A stretch of 19,387 nt of DNA from Gammaproteobacteria bacterium. GTDB taxonomy: Bacteria; Pseudomonadota; Gammaproteobacteria; Enterobacterales; Alteromonadaceae. The DNA lies in contig JAMCWV010000027.1 in the NCBI GenBank assembly GCA_023481025.1, positions 1 through 19,387 of the forward strand, given 5' to 3'. Positions 1 through 8,549 of this stretch are shown here, piece after piece; within the stretch, counting starts at the first letter, position 1, and each line of letters begins with the position of its first letter. The notes beneath the pieces were generated by a model. The model searched no databases, was not told the origin of the DNA, and saw only the letters and a list, made by a program, of their open reading frames with translations. Both the position numbers and the translations under genes were made by a program.

Positions 1-276
1 GATGCGGAATTTTTAGATAATGGACATGGTCTGAAGGATATAGCTTCGCCCGAAGGCATGTTGTTGTCCGATGAGTTGAAGCGAACGGTAATGGCGGCGA
101 TTGATGCTTTGCCAGATGACTTAAAGCAAGCGATTACGCTGCGTGAGTTAGACGGAATGGGGTATGAAGAAATCGCGGTTACCATGGACTGTCCAATTGG
201 AACAGTTCGTTCTCGAATTTTCCGGGCGCGGGAAGCCATCGACAAGGCAATCCAACCGCTCTTGGAACAATATTAA
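1..276 (+). CDS. rpoE: RNA polymerase sigma-E factor, C-terminal part (5' truncated by window)
   Basis: This is the last 91 residues of the ECF sigma factor that directs RNA polymerase to envelope-stress promoters. Reading frame 1 is open from base 1 to the TAA at 274-276, so the gene starts upstream of the window; the ATG at 58 is internal. The visible part covers the end of the region 2-4 linker and all of region 4. It has the helix-turn-helix that reads the -35 element (ITLRELDGMGYEEIAVTMDC, then PIGTVRSRIFRAREAI), nearly identical to enterobacterial RpoE. The rseA start follows 21 bases after the stop, the classic rpoE-rseABC order, so sigma-E and its inhibitor are made from one message. 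The sigma-E promoter expected upstream of rpoE is not in view. Family and gene identity are secure. Confidence 0.96.
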   Translation, partial: DAEFLDNGHGLKDIASPEGMLLSDELKRTVMAAIDALPDDLKQAITLRELDGMGYEEIAVTMDCPIGTVRSRIFRAREAIDKAIQPLLEQY

Positions 277-297
277 GTGAATTGAGGATACGCTCAG

Positions 298-915
298 ATG
301 ACAGAACACCAGCACGAGAAGCTCTCAGCTTTGATGGATGGACAACTCGATAAGGACGCCATGCAAGACCTAGTAGAGCATGCTGCCCAGCGCGAACGTT
401 GGTATCGCTACCAGCTAGCTAGCGCGGTGATTCGTGGTGAAGCACAATCTGGTCACGCTGCTGATATTTCTGCAGCGGTGGCGGCGGCAGTTGCCGGTGA
501 GTCTCAGTTTGCGCAACAACCACAACGTTCAGCGTGGTCACGGTTAGCCGCGTGGGCAACAGGTCGGAATTGGTTGCGACCAGCAGCAAATGTTGCTGTC
601 GCAGCGAGTGTCGCGGTTGTCGCAATTATTGGTGTGCAAAACTTGCAGCCAATTGATGATGGCAGTTTACCGACAGATACACCGACTCGGACGAATCCCG
701 TATTGGAGACCATGCCATTTGGTGGTGTGATTAATCCAGTCAGCTTTAACACGGTTCATTCGCCAAATCAGGAAAACAACGCAGCGAATGCGGTGGATGC
801 GGATTTTGAACGCCGGCTACTGCAGTCATTCTTTATGGATCATCAACAGCAACTGCAGTTGAGCCAGCAAGAAGAAGTGGAAGTGACGGAAGTCATTGAT
901 AGACAGGATCCTTAA
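298..915 (+). CDS. rseA: Sigma-E factor negative regulatory protein RseA (anti-sigma factor)
   Basis: This is an inner-membrane anti-sigma factor. In the family the cytoplasmic N-terminus binds and silences sigma-E until DegS and RseP cleave the protein. The 205 residues compare with about 216 in E. coli. Residues 1-70 form the RseA N-terminal domain (KLSALMDGQLD, then a RERWYRYQL helix), followed by an Ala-rich stretch. A hydrophobic membrane segment spans about 95-113 (NVAVAASVAVVAIIGV), leaving a periplasmic tail of about 90 residues rich in Gln and Asn. A Val148-Ser149 pair in PVSFN sits in the region where DegS cuts E. coli RseA. The C-terminus (residues 183-205) is Gln/Glu-rich. A TGAGG ribosome site at 283-287 supports ATG 298. 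It lies between rpoE and rseB in the usual operon. Confidence 0.93.
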   Translation: MTEHQHEKLSALMDGQLDKDAMQDLVEHAAQRERWYRYQLASAVIRGEAQSGHAADISAAVAAAVAGESQFAQQPQRSAWSRLAAWATGRNWLRPAANVAVAASVAVVAIIGVQNLQPIDDGSLPTDTPTRTNPVLETMPFGGVINPVSFNTVHSPNQENNAANAVDADFERRLLQSFFMDHQQQLQLSQQEEVEVTEVIDRQDP

Positions 916-921
916 GTATTT

Positions 922-2031
922 ATGAAAAACTGGGTCAGCGCAGTGGTAGCTAGTCGCGCATGGTTTCTCACCGGCTTGATCAGTGTGAGTGCATTGATTG
1001 TTCTGTCACTGCCAGCGCACGCTGCGCTGTGGAAACTGGTTGACGCTGAACCACTTGCAACTGACTCAGCGGTGCACATTGATGCAGCGAGCACTGACCC
1101 TTCAGTGGCCCCATTGCCTGCTCAAGACCCAACGAGTATGCCTGCACAATCCGTTGCACTGGATGGCCAGATGTGGTTTGAGCGGATGCAGCACGCCCTA
1201 CAGAATCATAATTTTAGTGCCTCCCTTGTGCATGTTCAGGGCCAACGCGTCGAGCTCTTTCGTTGGCTGCATGGGCAAAGTGACGATGGTCAAAATTTAG
1301 AAGTACTGTACAGCCTCAACGGACCAGAAATTCATATTGTCCGCCGAGCACAACGCGTTTCTTATTTTCATCCCATGATTTCACCTTACAGTGTTCGTGC
1401 CAGAAGCTTGTTTGGACCAATTCCTTTGGGTTTCTATAACGATTACGCGGAGCTGGCTGAATCTTATAACGCAGTTGCTATGGGGGGTGCGCGGGTGATT
1501 GACCGACCCGCAGTGCATGTCAGGCTTGTGCCTCGTGATCAAGAACGATTTGGCTATTCGATTTGGTTAGACCGGGAAACGGGGATGTTGCTGCGTGTTG
1601 CGACCGTGTCGCCCAGCGGTGATATTTTAGAACAAATTCAAATTACTTCGATGGAATTGTCAGAAGAGATCAATCCCGATTTGTTGCAGGTTAAAGCAAT
1701 GGGGCTGCCGCCTTTGGCACGTGACGAAGTAAACCAAACGCCAGTGCGCCATGCTTGGCAGAAAAACTGGATGCCAGTTGGATTTAAACAAATTCGTGCA
1801 AATCATCATCAACTGCCGATGACGGGGATCGCAGCTGATTATTTTCTGTATTCCGATGGAATGACCCGTATTTCAATCTATATTAGTGAAGATCCTAAAG
1901 CCGCAAGCTCTCTGTCTTATGAAGGTCTTGACTCGCTCTATAGTCATCAACATCAGAACTATACGGTGACCGCAGTGGGCCGCGTGCCCATGGCGACCTT
2001 ACAACGGATTGCGCTTTCGGTTCGACGCTAA
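922..2031 (+). CDS. rseB: Sigma-E regulatory protein RseB (MucB family), periplasmic
   Basis: This is a periplasmic protein that in the family binds the RseA tail, shields it from DegS, and releases it on sensing mislocalised lipopolysaccharide or outer-membrane proteins. A signal peptide covers residues 1-34 (hydrophobic core about 14-30, cleavage predicted after PAHA). The MucB/RseB N-terminal domain begins near residue 82 (MWFERMQHALQNHNFSASLV), passes through YSIWLDRETGMLLR, and the C-terminal domain runs to the end. At 369 residues it is about 50 longer than E. coli RseB. The excess is a Pro/Ala/Asp/Ser-rich linker at about 35-81. The ribosome site is weak and distant (AGGA at 905-908) and the rseA stop is only 6 bases upstream, so translational coupling to rseA is likely. 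Confidence 0.93.
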   Translation: MKNWVSAVVASRAWFLTGLISVSALIVLSLPAHAALWKLVDAEPLATDSAVHIDAASTDPSVAPLPAQDPTSMPAQSVALDGQMWFERMQHALQNHNFSASLVHVQGQRVELFRWLHGQSDDGQNLEVLYSLNGPEIHIVRRAQRVSYFHPMISPYSVRARSLFGPIPLGFYNDYAELAESYNAVAMGGARVIDRPAVHVRLVPRDQERFGYSIWLDRETGMLLRVATVSPSGDILEQIQITSMELSEEINPDLLQVKAMGLPPLARDEVNQTPVRHAWQKNWMPVGFKQIRANHHQLPMTGIAADYFLYSDGMTRISIYISEDPKAASSLSYEGLDSLYSHQHQNYTVTAVGRVPMATLQRIALSVRR

Positions 2032-2081
2032 GGCACGCAAAAGTGCGTCGCTCTTCGTTTTTGTTTGTTTAAGGACTCACC

Positions 2082-2540
2082 ATGATTCGCGAACTTGGCG
2101 AAGTCGTTCAAGTTAAAGGCCAATGGGCTACCATTCAAACGCACTTGCAAAGTGGTTGTGGTGGCTGTCAGCAGCAAAATGTGTGTGGTGCCGGGGTATT
2201 AGCGAAAGCACTACCGAATCGCCGCGGTTTGCTCGAGGTGTGGATGGAACAACCGCCCGCAGTGGGTAGCCAAGTTGAACTATTACTCCCAGAAAAAGCC
2301 ATGATGCAATTTTCGGTGCTGATCTATTTAATTCCGTTAGTCAGCTTATTCGCTGGTGCATGGTTAGGTCATTGGCTAGTACCGAGTCATGAAGGCGCGT
2401 CCATTGCGCTGGCGCTTATGGCTTTTGCCACAAGTTTTTGGCAATTGCGGCGTTGGTTACGTGGCCGCGATGCACGGGTTCAAAAACTGCTGCAAGTGAA
2501 TCTCCTTGAATCAAATTCTGCACTCGATTCTGCAAAATAA
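2082..2540 (+). CDS. rseC: SoxR-reducing/sigma-E regulatory membrane protein RseC
   Basis: This is an RseC/MucC family inner-membrane protein. In E. coli the family has a modest positive effect on sigma-E activity and takes part in reduction of SoxR with the Rsx complex. The 152 residues match the family (159 in E. coli). The N-terminal cytoplasmic part carries a cysteine cluster, Cys26, Cys29 and Cys35 (SGCGGCQQQNVCG), that could bind a metal or an iron-sulfur centre. Two membrane helices follow at about 75-98 and 104-121, with a basic stretch after them (QLRRWLRGRDARVQK) that fits a cytoplasmic end. An AAGGA ribosome site at 2071-2075 decides ATG 2082. It closes the rpoE-rseABC operon. Confidence 0.9.
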   Translation: MIRELGEVVQVKGQWATIQTHLQSGCGGCQQQNVCGAGVLAKALPNRRGLLEVWMEQPPAVGSQVELLLPEKAMMQFSVLIYLIPLVSLFAGAWLGHWLVPSHEGASIALALMAFATSFWQLRRWLRGRDARVQKLLQVNLLESNSALDSAK

Positions 2541-2592
2541 TGCAAATTATCTATCTCATTGGTTATTTTCTGTGGCGAGCGAGCGGCTTTCG

Positions 2593-2621
2593 TTGTTAAT
2601 CGGCGCTAAAAAAAGTAAAAT
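2593..2621 (+). promoter_or_regulatory. Predicted sigma70 promoter for lepA
   Basis: The 144-base gap between the rseC stop and the lepA start holds TTGTTA (2593-2598), a 17-base spacer, and TAAAAT (2616-2621). Both hexamers are close to consensus and the spacing is ideal. Transcription would start near 2628, giving a leader of about 57 bases. It would let lepA and the genes after it be expressed apart from the sigma-E operon. This is read by eye only; I see no clear intrinsic terminator after rseC, so readthrough from rseABC also remains possible. Confidence 0.5.
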
Positions 2622-2675
2622 TCGGCCCTTACGAACGGGAAATAGTCACAGCATGTTGCTGGCTGACCGGAAATT

Positions 2676-2679
2676 GAGG
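2676..2679 (+). promoter_or_regulatory. Ribosome binding site that fixes the lepA start
   Basis: GAGG at 2676-2679 lies 5 bases before ATG 2685. An in-frame GTG at 2679 would use the last base of this same site, so it is a poor start. ATG 2685 also gives an N-terminus ([20 protein letters not shown]) that begins as LepA proteins usually do. Confidence 0.75.
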
Positions 2680-2684
2680 TGTAC

Positions 2685-4502
2685 ATGAGCCAAGCTGGCA
2701 TTCCGAAGAAAAATATTCGCAACTTTTCAATTATTGCGCACATTGACCATGGTAAATCAACGTTATCCGATCGGTTGATTCAATTCTGTGGTGGGTTAAC
2801 TGATCGTGAAATGTCGGCGCAAGTGCTCGACTCGATGGATATTGAGCGCGAACGTGGCATTACGATTAAAGCTCAAAGTGTGACTCTTTTCTACAACGCC
2901 AAAGACGGTGAACGATATCAGTTAAACTTCATCGATACCCCGGGTCACGTTGATTTTTCCTATGAAGTTTCGCGCAGCTTAGCGGGTTGTGAAGGAGCGC
3001 TGCTTGTGGTCGACGCCGGCCAAGGTGTTGAAGCGCAAACATTGGCTAACTGCTATACCGCTATTGAGATGGATCTTGAAGTGGTTCCGGTCCTCAATAA
3101 AATCGATTTACCGCAAGCTGAACCTGAACGCGTTGCCCAAGAGATTGAAGACATTGTTGGTATTCAAGCCATCGACGCAGTTCGTTGTTCAGCGAAAACC
3201 GGTGTTGGTATTGAAGATGTACTCGAACAAATCGTCAAACAAATTCCACCGCCGCCCGCTGATGCGGATGATGACGCGCCATTGCGCGCTCTGATCATGG
3301 ACTCTTGGTTTGACAACTACCAAGGTGTTGTTTCTTTAGTCCGGATCAAACAAGGTGTATTGCGTTCTGGCGAAAAAATGAAAGTCATGTCGACGGGGCA
3401 AGATCATATTGTCGATAAAGTTGGTATTTTTACGCCGAAACAGGTTGATACCGGTGTGTTACGTGCCGGTGAAGTAGGCTACGTCATCGCGGGTATTAAA
3501 GAGATTCACGGTGCACCAGTGGGTGATACGCTGACTCATGCGAAGCGTCCAGCCGAGAAGCCAGTCCCGGGCTTTAAGAAAGTACAGCCGCAGGTTTATG
3601 CGGGCATGTTCCCAATTTCATCTGACGACTATGAAAGTTTCCGCGATGCCTTGGACAAACTGAGTTTGAACGATGCCTCGTTGTTCTTTGAGCCAGAGAA
3701 CTCGGGTGCTTTAGGCTTTGGTTTCCGTTGTGGTTTCCTAGGCATGTTGCACATGGAGATCATTCAAGAGCGCTTGGAACGTGAATACGATATCGACTTA
3801 ATCACTACGGCACCAACGGTTGTGTATAAAGTTGAAACCACCAAAGGGGAAACCCGCATGGTGGACAATCCGGCGTACCTGCCAGCGGTGAATGATATTC
3901 AAGCGATTTATGAGCCAATCGTTGAAGCCAACATTCTTGTGCCACAAGAGCATGTGGGTAATGTCATTACGCTCTGTATTGAAAAGCGCGGTACGCAAAC
4001 CAATATGGTGTATCACGGGAAACAAGTTGCATTAACCTATGAAATTCCGATGGCCGAAGTGGTCATGGACTTCTTTGATCGTTTAAAGTCAACCAGTCGC
4101 GGTTACGCATCGCTTGACTACCACTTTAAGCGTTTTGAAGAATCTGACATGGTGCGCGTAGATATCATGATTAACGGCGAACGCGTTGACGCCTTAGCCA
4201 TGATTCTTCACCGCAGCCAAGCCCAATATCGGGGCCGTGAAGTGGTCGACAAAATGCGCGAGCTGATTCCACGACAGATGTTCGATATTGCGATTCAGGC
4301 TGCCATTGGTAACCACGTTATTGCTCGTAGTACCGTGAAACAATTACGCAAAAACGTGACCGCCAAGTGTTACGGTGGTGATGTGAGCCGGAAGAAAAAG
4401 CTGTTACAGAAGCAGAAAGAAGGTAAGAAGCGGATGAAACAGCTAGGAAACGTGGAAGTTCCGCAAGAAGCGTTTTTAGCCGTTCTAAAAACGGGTAAAT
4501 AA
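2685..4502 (+). CDS. lepA: Elongation factor 4 (LepA), ribosome-associated GTPase
   Basis: This is a translational GTPase that acts on the ribosome, where it has been linked to back-translocation, initiation and ribosome assembly. The 605 residues compare with 599 in E. coli. The GTPase domain has G1 AHIDHGKS (18-25), the RGIT switch I motif (57-60), G3 DTPGH (84-88, with the catalytic His) and G4 NKID (138-141). Domain 2 and the EF-G-like domains follow. The LepA-specific C-terminal domain ends in the basic stretch [20 protein letters not shown], which separates it from EF-G. In enterobacteria lepA is also directly upstream of lepB, as here. A predicted promoter lies upstream and a hairpin downstream. 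All key residues are present. Confidence 0.98.
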   Translation: MSQAGIPKKNIRNFSIIAHIDHGKSTLSDRLIQFCGGLTDREMSAQVLDSMDIERERGITIKAQSVTLFYNAKDGERYQLNFIDTPGHVDFSYEVSRSLAGCEGALLVVDAGQGVEAQTLANCYTAIEMDLEVVPVLNKIDLPQAEPERVAQEIEDIVGIQAIDAVRCSAKTGVGIEDVLEQIVKQIPPPPADADDDAPLRALIMDSWFDNYQGVVSLVRIKQGVLRSGEKMKVMSTGQDHIVDKVGIFTPKQVDTGVLRAGEVGYVIAGIKEIHGAPVGDTLTHAKRPAEKPVPGFKKVQPQVYAGMFPISSDDYESFRDALDKLSLNDASLFFEPENSGALGFGFRCGFLGMLHMEIIQERLEREYDIDLITTAPTVVYKVETTKGETRMVDNPAYLPAVNDIQAIYEPIVEANILVPQEHVGNVITLCIEKRGTQTNMVYHGKQVALTYEIPMAEVVMDFFDRLKSTSRGYASLDYHFKRFEESDMVRVDIMINGERVDALAMILHRSQAQYRGREVVDKMRELIPRQMFDIAIQAAIGNHVIARSTVKQLRKNVTAKCYGGDVSRKKKLLQKQKEGKKRMKQLGNVEVPQEAFLAVLKTGK

Positions 4503-4511
4503 GCGTGACTT

Positions 4512-4537
4512 AACCCGGTTCGAACAAGCCGGGTTTT
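4512..4537 (+). terminator. Hairpin with short T-run between lepA and lepB
   Basis: AACCCGG (4512-4518) pairs with CCGGGTT (4529-4535) across a 10-base loop, and T4519-G4528 and T4520-A4527 can extend the stem. The sequence then runs TTTT (4534-4537) and CACTTT. The T-run is short, so it is more likely a leaky terminator or attenuator than a full stop. It would lower lepB and downstream expression relative to lepA. Confidence 0.45.
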
Positions 4538-4557
4538 CACTTTAAAGGGAAGAGCTG

Positions 4558-5451
4558 ATGACAACCTATTATTTCTCCTTAGTTTTGGTCATTGCCACTG
4601 TGCTTACCGGCATTATTTGGGCAATTGACCATTGGCTCTGGAAGCCGAAGCGCCAAGAAAAGATTGCGACGGCAGAGCAACAAGCTGGGGTGAAACTAGA
4701 CGAGGAAGCGGCTCAACGCCTAGCGCCGCAATCGGCTTTGGCTGATTTCTCGCAGGCAGCGTTTCCAGTGCTGCTTGTCATTTTAGTTCTCCGCTCGTTT
4801 GTGTATGAACCATTTCGAATTCCGTCGGGCTCGATGTTGCCAACCTTGCTCGTTGGTGACTTCATTCTCGTCGAAAAATTCCGCTACGGTTTGCGTGACC
4901 CAATTCAGCGCCATGAGTTTCTCAATACAGGTCGGCCTGAGCGCGGGGATGTTGCCGTCTTTAAATACCCGATTGACCCAGAAGTTGACTATATTAAACG
5001 AGTCATTGGCTTGCCGGGTGACCGTGTCGTCTATCAGGACAAAACGTTTTATGTACAACCTGCATGTTTTCAGCAGTGTGATGGTATTGAACGGATTGAG
5101 CTCAGACAAGAGTTAATCACGAGTGGCGACTTTTATCGCCAAAATACGCCACTGCAACGCTATCGCGAAACCAGCAGTGAGAGTGACTATGAAATTCTCA
5201 TCGATCCGTCGCGGAATATCGTTCCGCAAGGGATTCAATGGGACGTGCCGGAAGGGCATTATTTCTTCGTTGGCGATAATCGTGATAACTCACTTGACTC
5301 GCGCTACTGGGGAATGGTGAACGAAGACTTATTAGTTGGCCGTGCCGTATTTGTGTGGTTGAGTTTGGAGTTTGAACGGAGTTCTGACAGTTGGTTGCCG
5401 AGCTGGGTGCCGAGTCGCATTCGCTTCGATCGTTTAGGGAGAATTCAGTGA
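4558..5451 (+). CDS. lepB: Signal peptidase I
   Basis: This inner-membrane serine/lysine protease removes signal peptides from proteins exported by Sec and Tat. The 297 residues have two N-terminal membrane helices, about 3-22 and 66-82, flanking a charged cytoplasmic loop as in E. coli. The periplasmic catalytic domain carries nucleophile Ser92 in PSGSMLPTL (box B) and the general base Lys147 in [12 protein letters not shown] (box D). Box E is [11 protein letters not shown] (239-249). Cys170 and Cys174 are placed like the disulfide pair of the E. coli enzyme. The ribosome site is AGGGA at 4546-4550. Its stop overlaps the rnc start as GTGA. Confidence 0.98.
   Translation: MTTYYFSLVLVIATVLTGIIWAIDHWLWKPKRQEKIATAEQQAGVKLDEEAAQRLAPQSALADFSQAAFPVLLVILVLRSFVYEPFRIPSGSMLPTLLVGDFILVEKFRYGLRDPIQRHEFLNTGRPERGDVAVFKYPIDPEVDYIKRVIGLPGDRVVYQDKTFYVQPACFQQCDGIERIELRQELITSGDFYRQNTPLQRYRETSSESDYEILIDPSRNIVPQGIQWDVPEGHYFFVGDNRDNSLDSRYWGMVNEDLLVGRAVFVWLSLEFERSSDSWLPSWVPSRIRFDRLGRIQ
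5436..5442 (+). promoter_or_regulatory. Ribosome binding site that fixes the rnc start
   Basis: AGGGAGA lies inside the last codons of lepB, 5 bases before GTG 5448. It favours the GTG over an upstream in-frame ATG at 5391, which would bury 19 extra residues inside lepB coding sequence and has no comparable ribosome site. Confidence 0.75.
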
Positions 5452-6155
5452 GTTTAACAGCAACCGACTTTAAGAAAATTGAAAAGCGAATTGGTTACAC
5501 GTTTAATAATCGCGATTTATTAGTCCAAGCGTTAACTCACCGCAGTGCCAATGACAGACATTATGAGCGCTTGGAGTTTCTTGGCGACTCGATTCTTTCT
5601 GTGGTGATTGCGGAGGCTTTGTATCACCGATTCCCGAAATCCCCAGAAGGGGAGCTCAGCCGGATGCGGGCGACCTTAGTTTGTGGCCAGATGTTAGCGA
5701 AAATTGCGCGACAGTTCGAGCTTGGCCCGTTTTTACAGTTAGGTCCAGGGGAGCTCAAAAGCGGCGGCTACCGTCGTGACTCGATTTTATCGGATGCGGT
5801 TGAAGGAATTATTGGCGCAATTTTTCTCGACAGTGATATTACCGTGGCGCAATGTATTGTCCGCGCTTGGTTTGAACCGCTGTTGGAAGAGATTCAGCCA
5901 GGGAATAATCAAAAGGACCCGAAAACGCGTTTGCAGGAGTATTTGCAAGGCCGGCAATTTGATTTACCCGTTTATGAAGTGCTGGCCACAACCGGTCAGG
6001 CACATAACCAAAAGTTTTCAGTGAGCTGCTCGGTAGCGCCTCTTGAACAGCCTGTGATTGCGGTTGGGACAAGTCGGCGTAAAGCGGAGCAAGCCGCAGC
6101 AGCTGAAGCTATTCAAAAGCTTGCAGCATTGCCAGAAGGCAAGGAATTAAGATGA
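5448..6155 (+). CDS. rnc: Ribonuclease III
   Basis: This double-strand RNA endonuclease processes the rRNA precursor and some mRNAs, in E. coli including its own. From GTG 5448 the protein has 235 residues (226 in E. coli). The RNase III signature is [11 protein letters not shown] at 40-50, with metal-binding Glu43 and Asp47. The second catalytic pair is Asp116 and Glu119 in [12 protein letters not shown]-terminal double-strand RNA binding domain covers about 155-226 ([11 protein letters not shown] at its start, [14 protein letters not shown] in its last helix). The start codon overlaps the lepB stop and the stop overlaps the era start, so the three are translationally coupled. The E. coli operon also controls itself by RNase III cleavage of the leader; I did not identify such a hairpin here. 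Confidence 0.97.
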   Translation: MSLTATDFKKIEKRIGYTFNNRDLLVQALTHRSANDRHYERLEFLGDSILSVVIAEALYHRFPKSPEGELSRMRATLVCGQMLAKIARQFELGPFLQLGPGELKSGGYRRDSILSDAVEGIIGAIFLDSDITVAQCIVRAWFEPLLEEIQPGNNQKDPKTRLQEYLQGRQFDLPVYEVLATTGQAHNQKFSVSCSVAPLEQPVIAVGTSRRKAEQAAAAEAIQKLAALPEGKELR

Positions 6156-7087
6156 ATTTAGATGAGTTTTTCGCTCAAGAACGTGGCAGCAATGATGAAA
6201 CCTTCAATGGCTTTGTCGCCATTGTCGGGCGCCCGAATGTAGGTAAATCGACCTTGTTGAATCAGTTACTGGGTCAGAAAGTTAGTATTACTTCCAGAAA
6301 AGCGCAAACAACACGCCACCGTATCCTCGGCATTGACACTGAAGGTCCGTATCAAACGATTTATGTCGACACACCAGGTCTGCATAAAGACGAGAAACGC
6401 GCAATTAACCGATTAATGAATCGGGCCGCGAGCTCGTCGATCGGCGACGTCGATTTGGTTTTGTTTGTTGTGGAAGGCACGCATTGGACCGAAGATGACG
6501 AGATGGTGCTGACTAAAATTAAGCGCGCAGAACGTCCGGCGATGTTGATTATTAATAAGATTGATCAGGTCAAAGATAAAGGTAAATTATTACCGCATAT
6601 TCAACGCCTGAACAGTGAATATCCGTTTAAAGAAATTATGCCGCTGACGGCGCTTTCGCCAGAACAGATGCCAAAGTTGAAAGCAATGGTGCGCACCTAT
6701 TTACGTCCAGGGATTCATTTTTACCCTGCGGATCACGTGACCGATCGCTCAGTTCGATTTATGGCTGCTGAAATTGTGCGGGAAAAGCTGATGCGCTATA
6801 CCGGCGATGAGTTGCCATATTCCACGACAGTTGAAATCGAAAAATACGAAACGGGCGATAACGGGGTCGTCCATGTTCATGCGTTGATTTTGGTGGAACG
6901 CGAAGGCCAGAAGCGGATGGTGATTGGGAACAAAGGCAGCAAACTGAAAACCATTGGTGCCGAAGCGCGTCGCGATATTGAAAAGCTTATCGATGCACAG
7001 GTTAACCTGCAGCTGTGGGTGAAAGTGAAGTCGGGTTGGGCGGATGACGAACGCGCCTTACGCAGCTTAGGTTACGGTGAGGAATAA
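6152..7087 (+). CDS. era: GTPase Era, 30S ribosome assembly factor
   Basis: This essential GTPase binds the 3' end of 16S rRNA and helps mature the small subunit. The 311 residues compare with 301 in E. coli; the first 19 are a slightly longer acidic lead-in. The GTPase motifs are G1 GRPNVGKS (26-33), threonines at 53-54 in the switch I region, G3 DTPG (73-76), G4 NKID (135-138) and a G5 region near TALS (166-169). The C-terminal KH RNA-binding domain has the [13 protein letters not shown] core at 257-269. The start overlaps the rnc stop (ATGA), with AAGGAA at 6141-6146 as ribosome site. The rnc-era pairing joins rRNA cleavage and subunit assembly. Confidence 0.98.
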   Translation: MNLDEFFAQERGSNDETFNGFVAIVGRPNVGKSTLLNQLLGQKVSITSRKAQTTRHRILGIDTEGPYQTIYVDTPGLHKDEKRAINRLMNRAASSSIGDVDLVLFVVEGTHWTEDDEMVLTKIKRAERPAMLIINKIDQVKDKGKLLPHIQRLNSEYPFKEIMPLTALSPEQMPKLKAMVRTYLRPGIHFYPADHVTDRSVRFMAAEIVREKLMRYTGDELPYSTTVEIEKYETGDNGVVHVHALILVEREGQKRMVIGNKGSKLKTIGAEARRDIEKLIDAQVNLQLWVKVKSGWADDERALRSLGYGEE

Positions 7088-7089
7088 CC

Positions 7090-7821
7090 GTGCAAGCCAT
7101 CGTCCTGCATCGTTGGCCATGGCAGGAACATGGATTACTGATTGACGTATTCAGTGCAGATGCAGGGCGATTTCGCTGTATTGCCCGCTCTGCACGCCGT
7201 ACTACAAGTAGTTTACGGGCGGTGTTGCAGCCGTTCCAACTGATTGACATCGACATTAGCGGTCGCGGTGAGGTTAAAACCTTGAAGCGGGCCGATCTGC
7301 AAGAAATCATTCCGTTAACGCACCTCGCTATGTATAGCGGCTTATACGTGAATGAATTACTCCAGCGTTTACTCCCCAATGATACAGAACTGCCTGAATT
7401 ATTTGCCGCCTATCGACATACGTTAATGTTGCTGCAACGGGAAACACTGATTGAACCGGTATTACGCAAGTTTGAGCTGATTTTGTTAGAGCAGCTCGGT
7501 CACGACTTCTCCTTTACCCAAGACGCGGAGCAGGGCGATGCCATTGAACCCAAAGCAATTTACCGATTTGTCCCCACCGTTGGCTTTGTGCGCGAGCACG
7601 GCGTAAGTGAGTCAAATCAGCAGGTTGTTCTTTCTGGTCAAGAAATTCGACAATTAGCAGACTTTCAGCAGTTAGATCTGGCATTATTACAGCAACTGAA
7701 ACGATTAATGCGCGTCGCACTGCAACCGTATCTTGGCGCAAAGCCGCTGCAGAGCCGGGCATTGATTGCCGCGGTACTCAAACAGCAAGTCACCAATTCT
7801 AAGCAAGAGGCACATGAATGA
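7090..7821 (+). CDS. recO: DNA repair protein RecO
   Basis: This is a recombination mediator that works with RecR (and RecF) to load RecA on SSB-coated single-stranded DNA in gap repair. The 243 residues match E. coli (242). The N-terminal OB-fold starts with [20 protein letters not shown] and includes a basic patch ([17 protein letters not shown]) that fits DNA binding. A helical domain follows ([20 protein letters not shown]) with the [11 protein letters not shown] segment. The cysteines that bind zinc in some RecO proteins are absent, as in E. coli. The start is GTG 7090, two bases after the era stop, supported by TGAGGA at 7078-7083. The stop overlaps the pdxJ start. Confidence 0.95.
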   Translation: MQAIVLHRWPWQEHGLLIDVFSADAGRFRCIARSARRTTSSLRAVLQPFQLIDIDISGRGEVKTLKRADLQEIIPLTHLAMYSGLYVNELLQRLLPNDTELPELFAAYRHTLMLLQRETLIEPVLRKFELILLEQLGHDFSFTQDAEQGDAIEPKAIYRFVPTVGFVREHGVSESNQQVVLSGQEIRQLADFQQLDLALLQQLKRLMRVALQPYLGAKPLQSRALIAAVLKQQVTNSKQEAHE

Positions 7822-8543
7822 ATCCTGTTCTTTTAGGTGTAAACATTGACCATATCGCAACCCTACGGAATGCTCGCGGTGTTGCTTATCCTGAACCGGT
7901 GCAAGCTGCGGCGATTGCCGAGCAGGCTGGTGCTGATGGTATTACCATTCATTTGCGGGAAGACCGCCGCCATATCACCGATCGTGATGTGCGCTTACTC
8001 GCGGAAACGATCCAAACGCGGATGAATTTAGAAATGGCAATGACCGCAGAAATGATTGCCATTGCCAAAGCAACGCAACCTGAATTCGTCTGCCTAGTGC
8101 CAGAAAAACGTGAAGAGTTGACCACTGAGGGTGGCCTCAACGTCGCGGATCAATTAGCTCGGAGCAAAGACGTTGTCGCTGAGTTGAATGACGCCGGTAT
8201 TTGGGTGTCGTTATTTATTGATGCCGATAAACGTCAGATTGAGGCCGCGCATGAAGTCGGAGCGCCGTTTATTGAGTTACATACGGGGCATTACTCGGAA
8301 ACCAGAGGTGCCGAGCAAGCGCAAGCACTGCGGCAGCTCCAAGAGGGCGCGGCGTATGCGGCAAGCTTAGGTTTGACGGTTAATGCCGGTCATGGTTTGC
8401 ACTATCATAATACCCAACCGATCGCGGCCATTCCGGAAATTTATGAACTGAACATTGGTCACGCGATTATTGCTCGAGCGGTATTTAGCGGCTTGGCCGA
8501 CGCGGTACGTGATATGAAAGCTATTTTGATTGGCGCTCGGTAA
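7818..8543 (+). CDS. pdxJ: Pyridoxine 5'-phosphate synthase PdxJ
   Basis: This cytoplasmic TIM-barrel enzyme condenses 1-deoxyxylulose 5-phosphate with 3-amino-2-oxopropyl phosphate to make pyridoxine 5'-phosphate, the last ring-forming step of DXP-dependent vitamin B6 synthesis. The 241 residues compare with 243 in E. coli. Recognisable motifs are [15 protein letters not shown] (7-21), [39 protein letters not shown] and the C-terminal phosphate-binding segment [17 protein letters not shown]. The ATG overlaps the recO stop (ATGA), with an AAGAGG site at 7805-7810. It is followed by acpS after 6 bases, the common pdxJ-acpS pair. Confidence 0.98.
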   Translation: MNPVLLGVNIDHIATLRNARGVAYPEPVQAAAIAEQAGADGITIHLREDRRHITDRDVRLLAETIQTRMNLEMAMTAEMIAIAKATQPEFVCLVPEKREELTTEGGLNVADQLARSKDVVAELNDAGIWVSLFIDADKRQIEAAHEVGAPFIELHTGHYSETRGAEQAQALRQLQEGAAYAASLGLTVNAGHGLHYHNTQPIAAIPEIYELNIGHAIIARAVFSGLADAVRDMKAILIGAR

Positions 8544-8549
8544 GTCGCA

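Noticed and set aside
504..752. Reverse-strand open frame inside rseA, and other antisense frames throughout
   Set aside because: They lie wholly inside strongly supported genes, show no recognisable protein motif and have no gene context.
2035..2070. ACGCA/TGCGT hairpin followed by T-rich sequence between rseB and rseC as a terminator
   Set aside because: The stem is only 5 bases and the T-tract begins about 10 bases later. It is too weak to support.
2679..2684. GTG start for lepA two codons upstream
   Set aside because: It uses the last base of the GAGG ribosome site as its own first base; ATG 2685 has proper spacing.
4517..4528. GGTTCGAAC resembling a tRNA T-loop, suggesting a tRNA remnant or attachment site
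   Set aside because: No acceptor, anticodon or D-arm sequence is nearby, and the flanks do not close a T-arm of correct size. It is explained by the hairpin loop.
5391..5447. Upstream ATG for rnc inside lepB
   Set aside because: It would add 19 residues not seen in RNase III and lacks a ribosome site; GTG 5448 is well placed.
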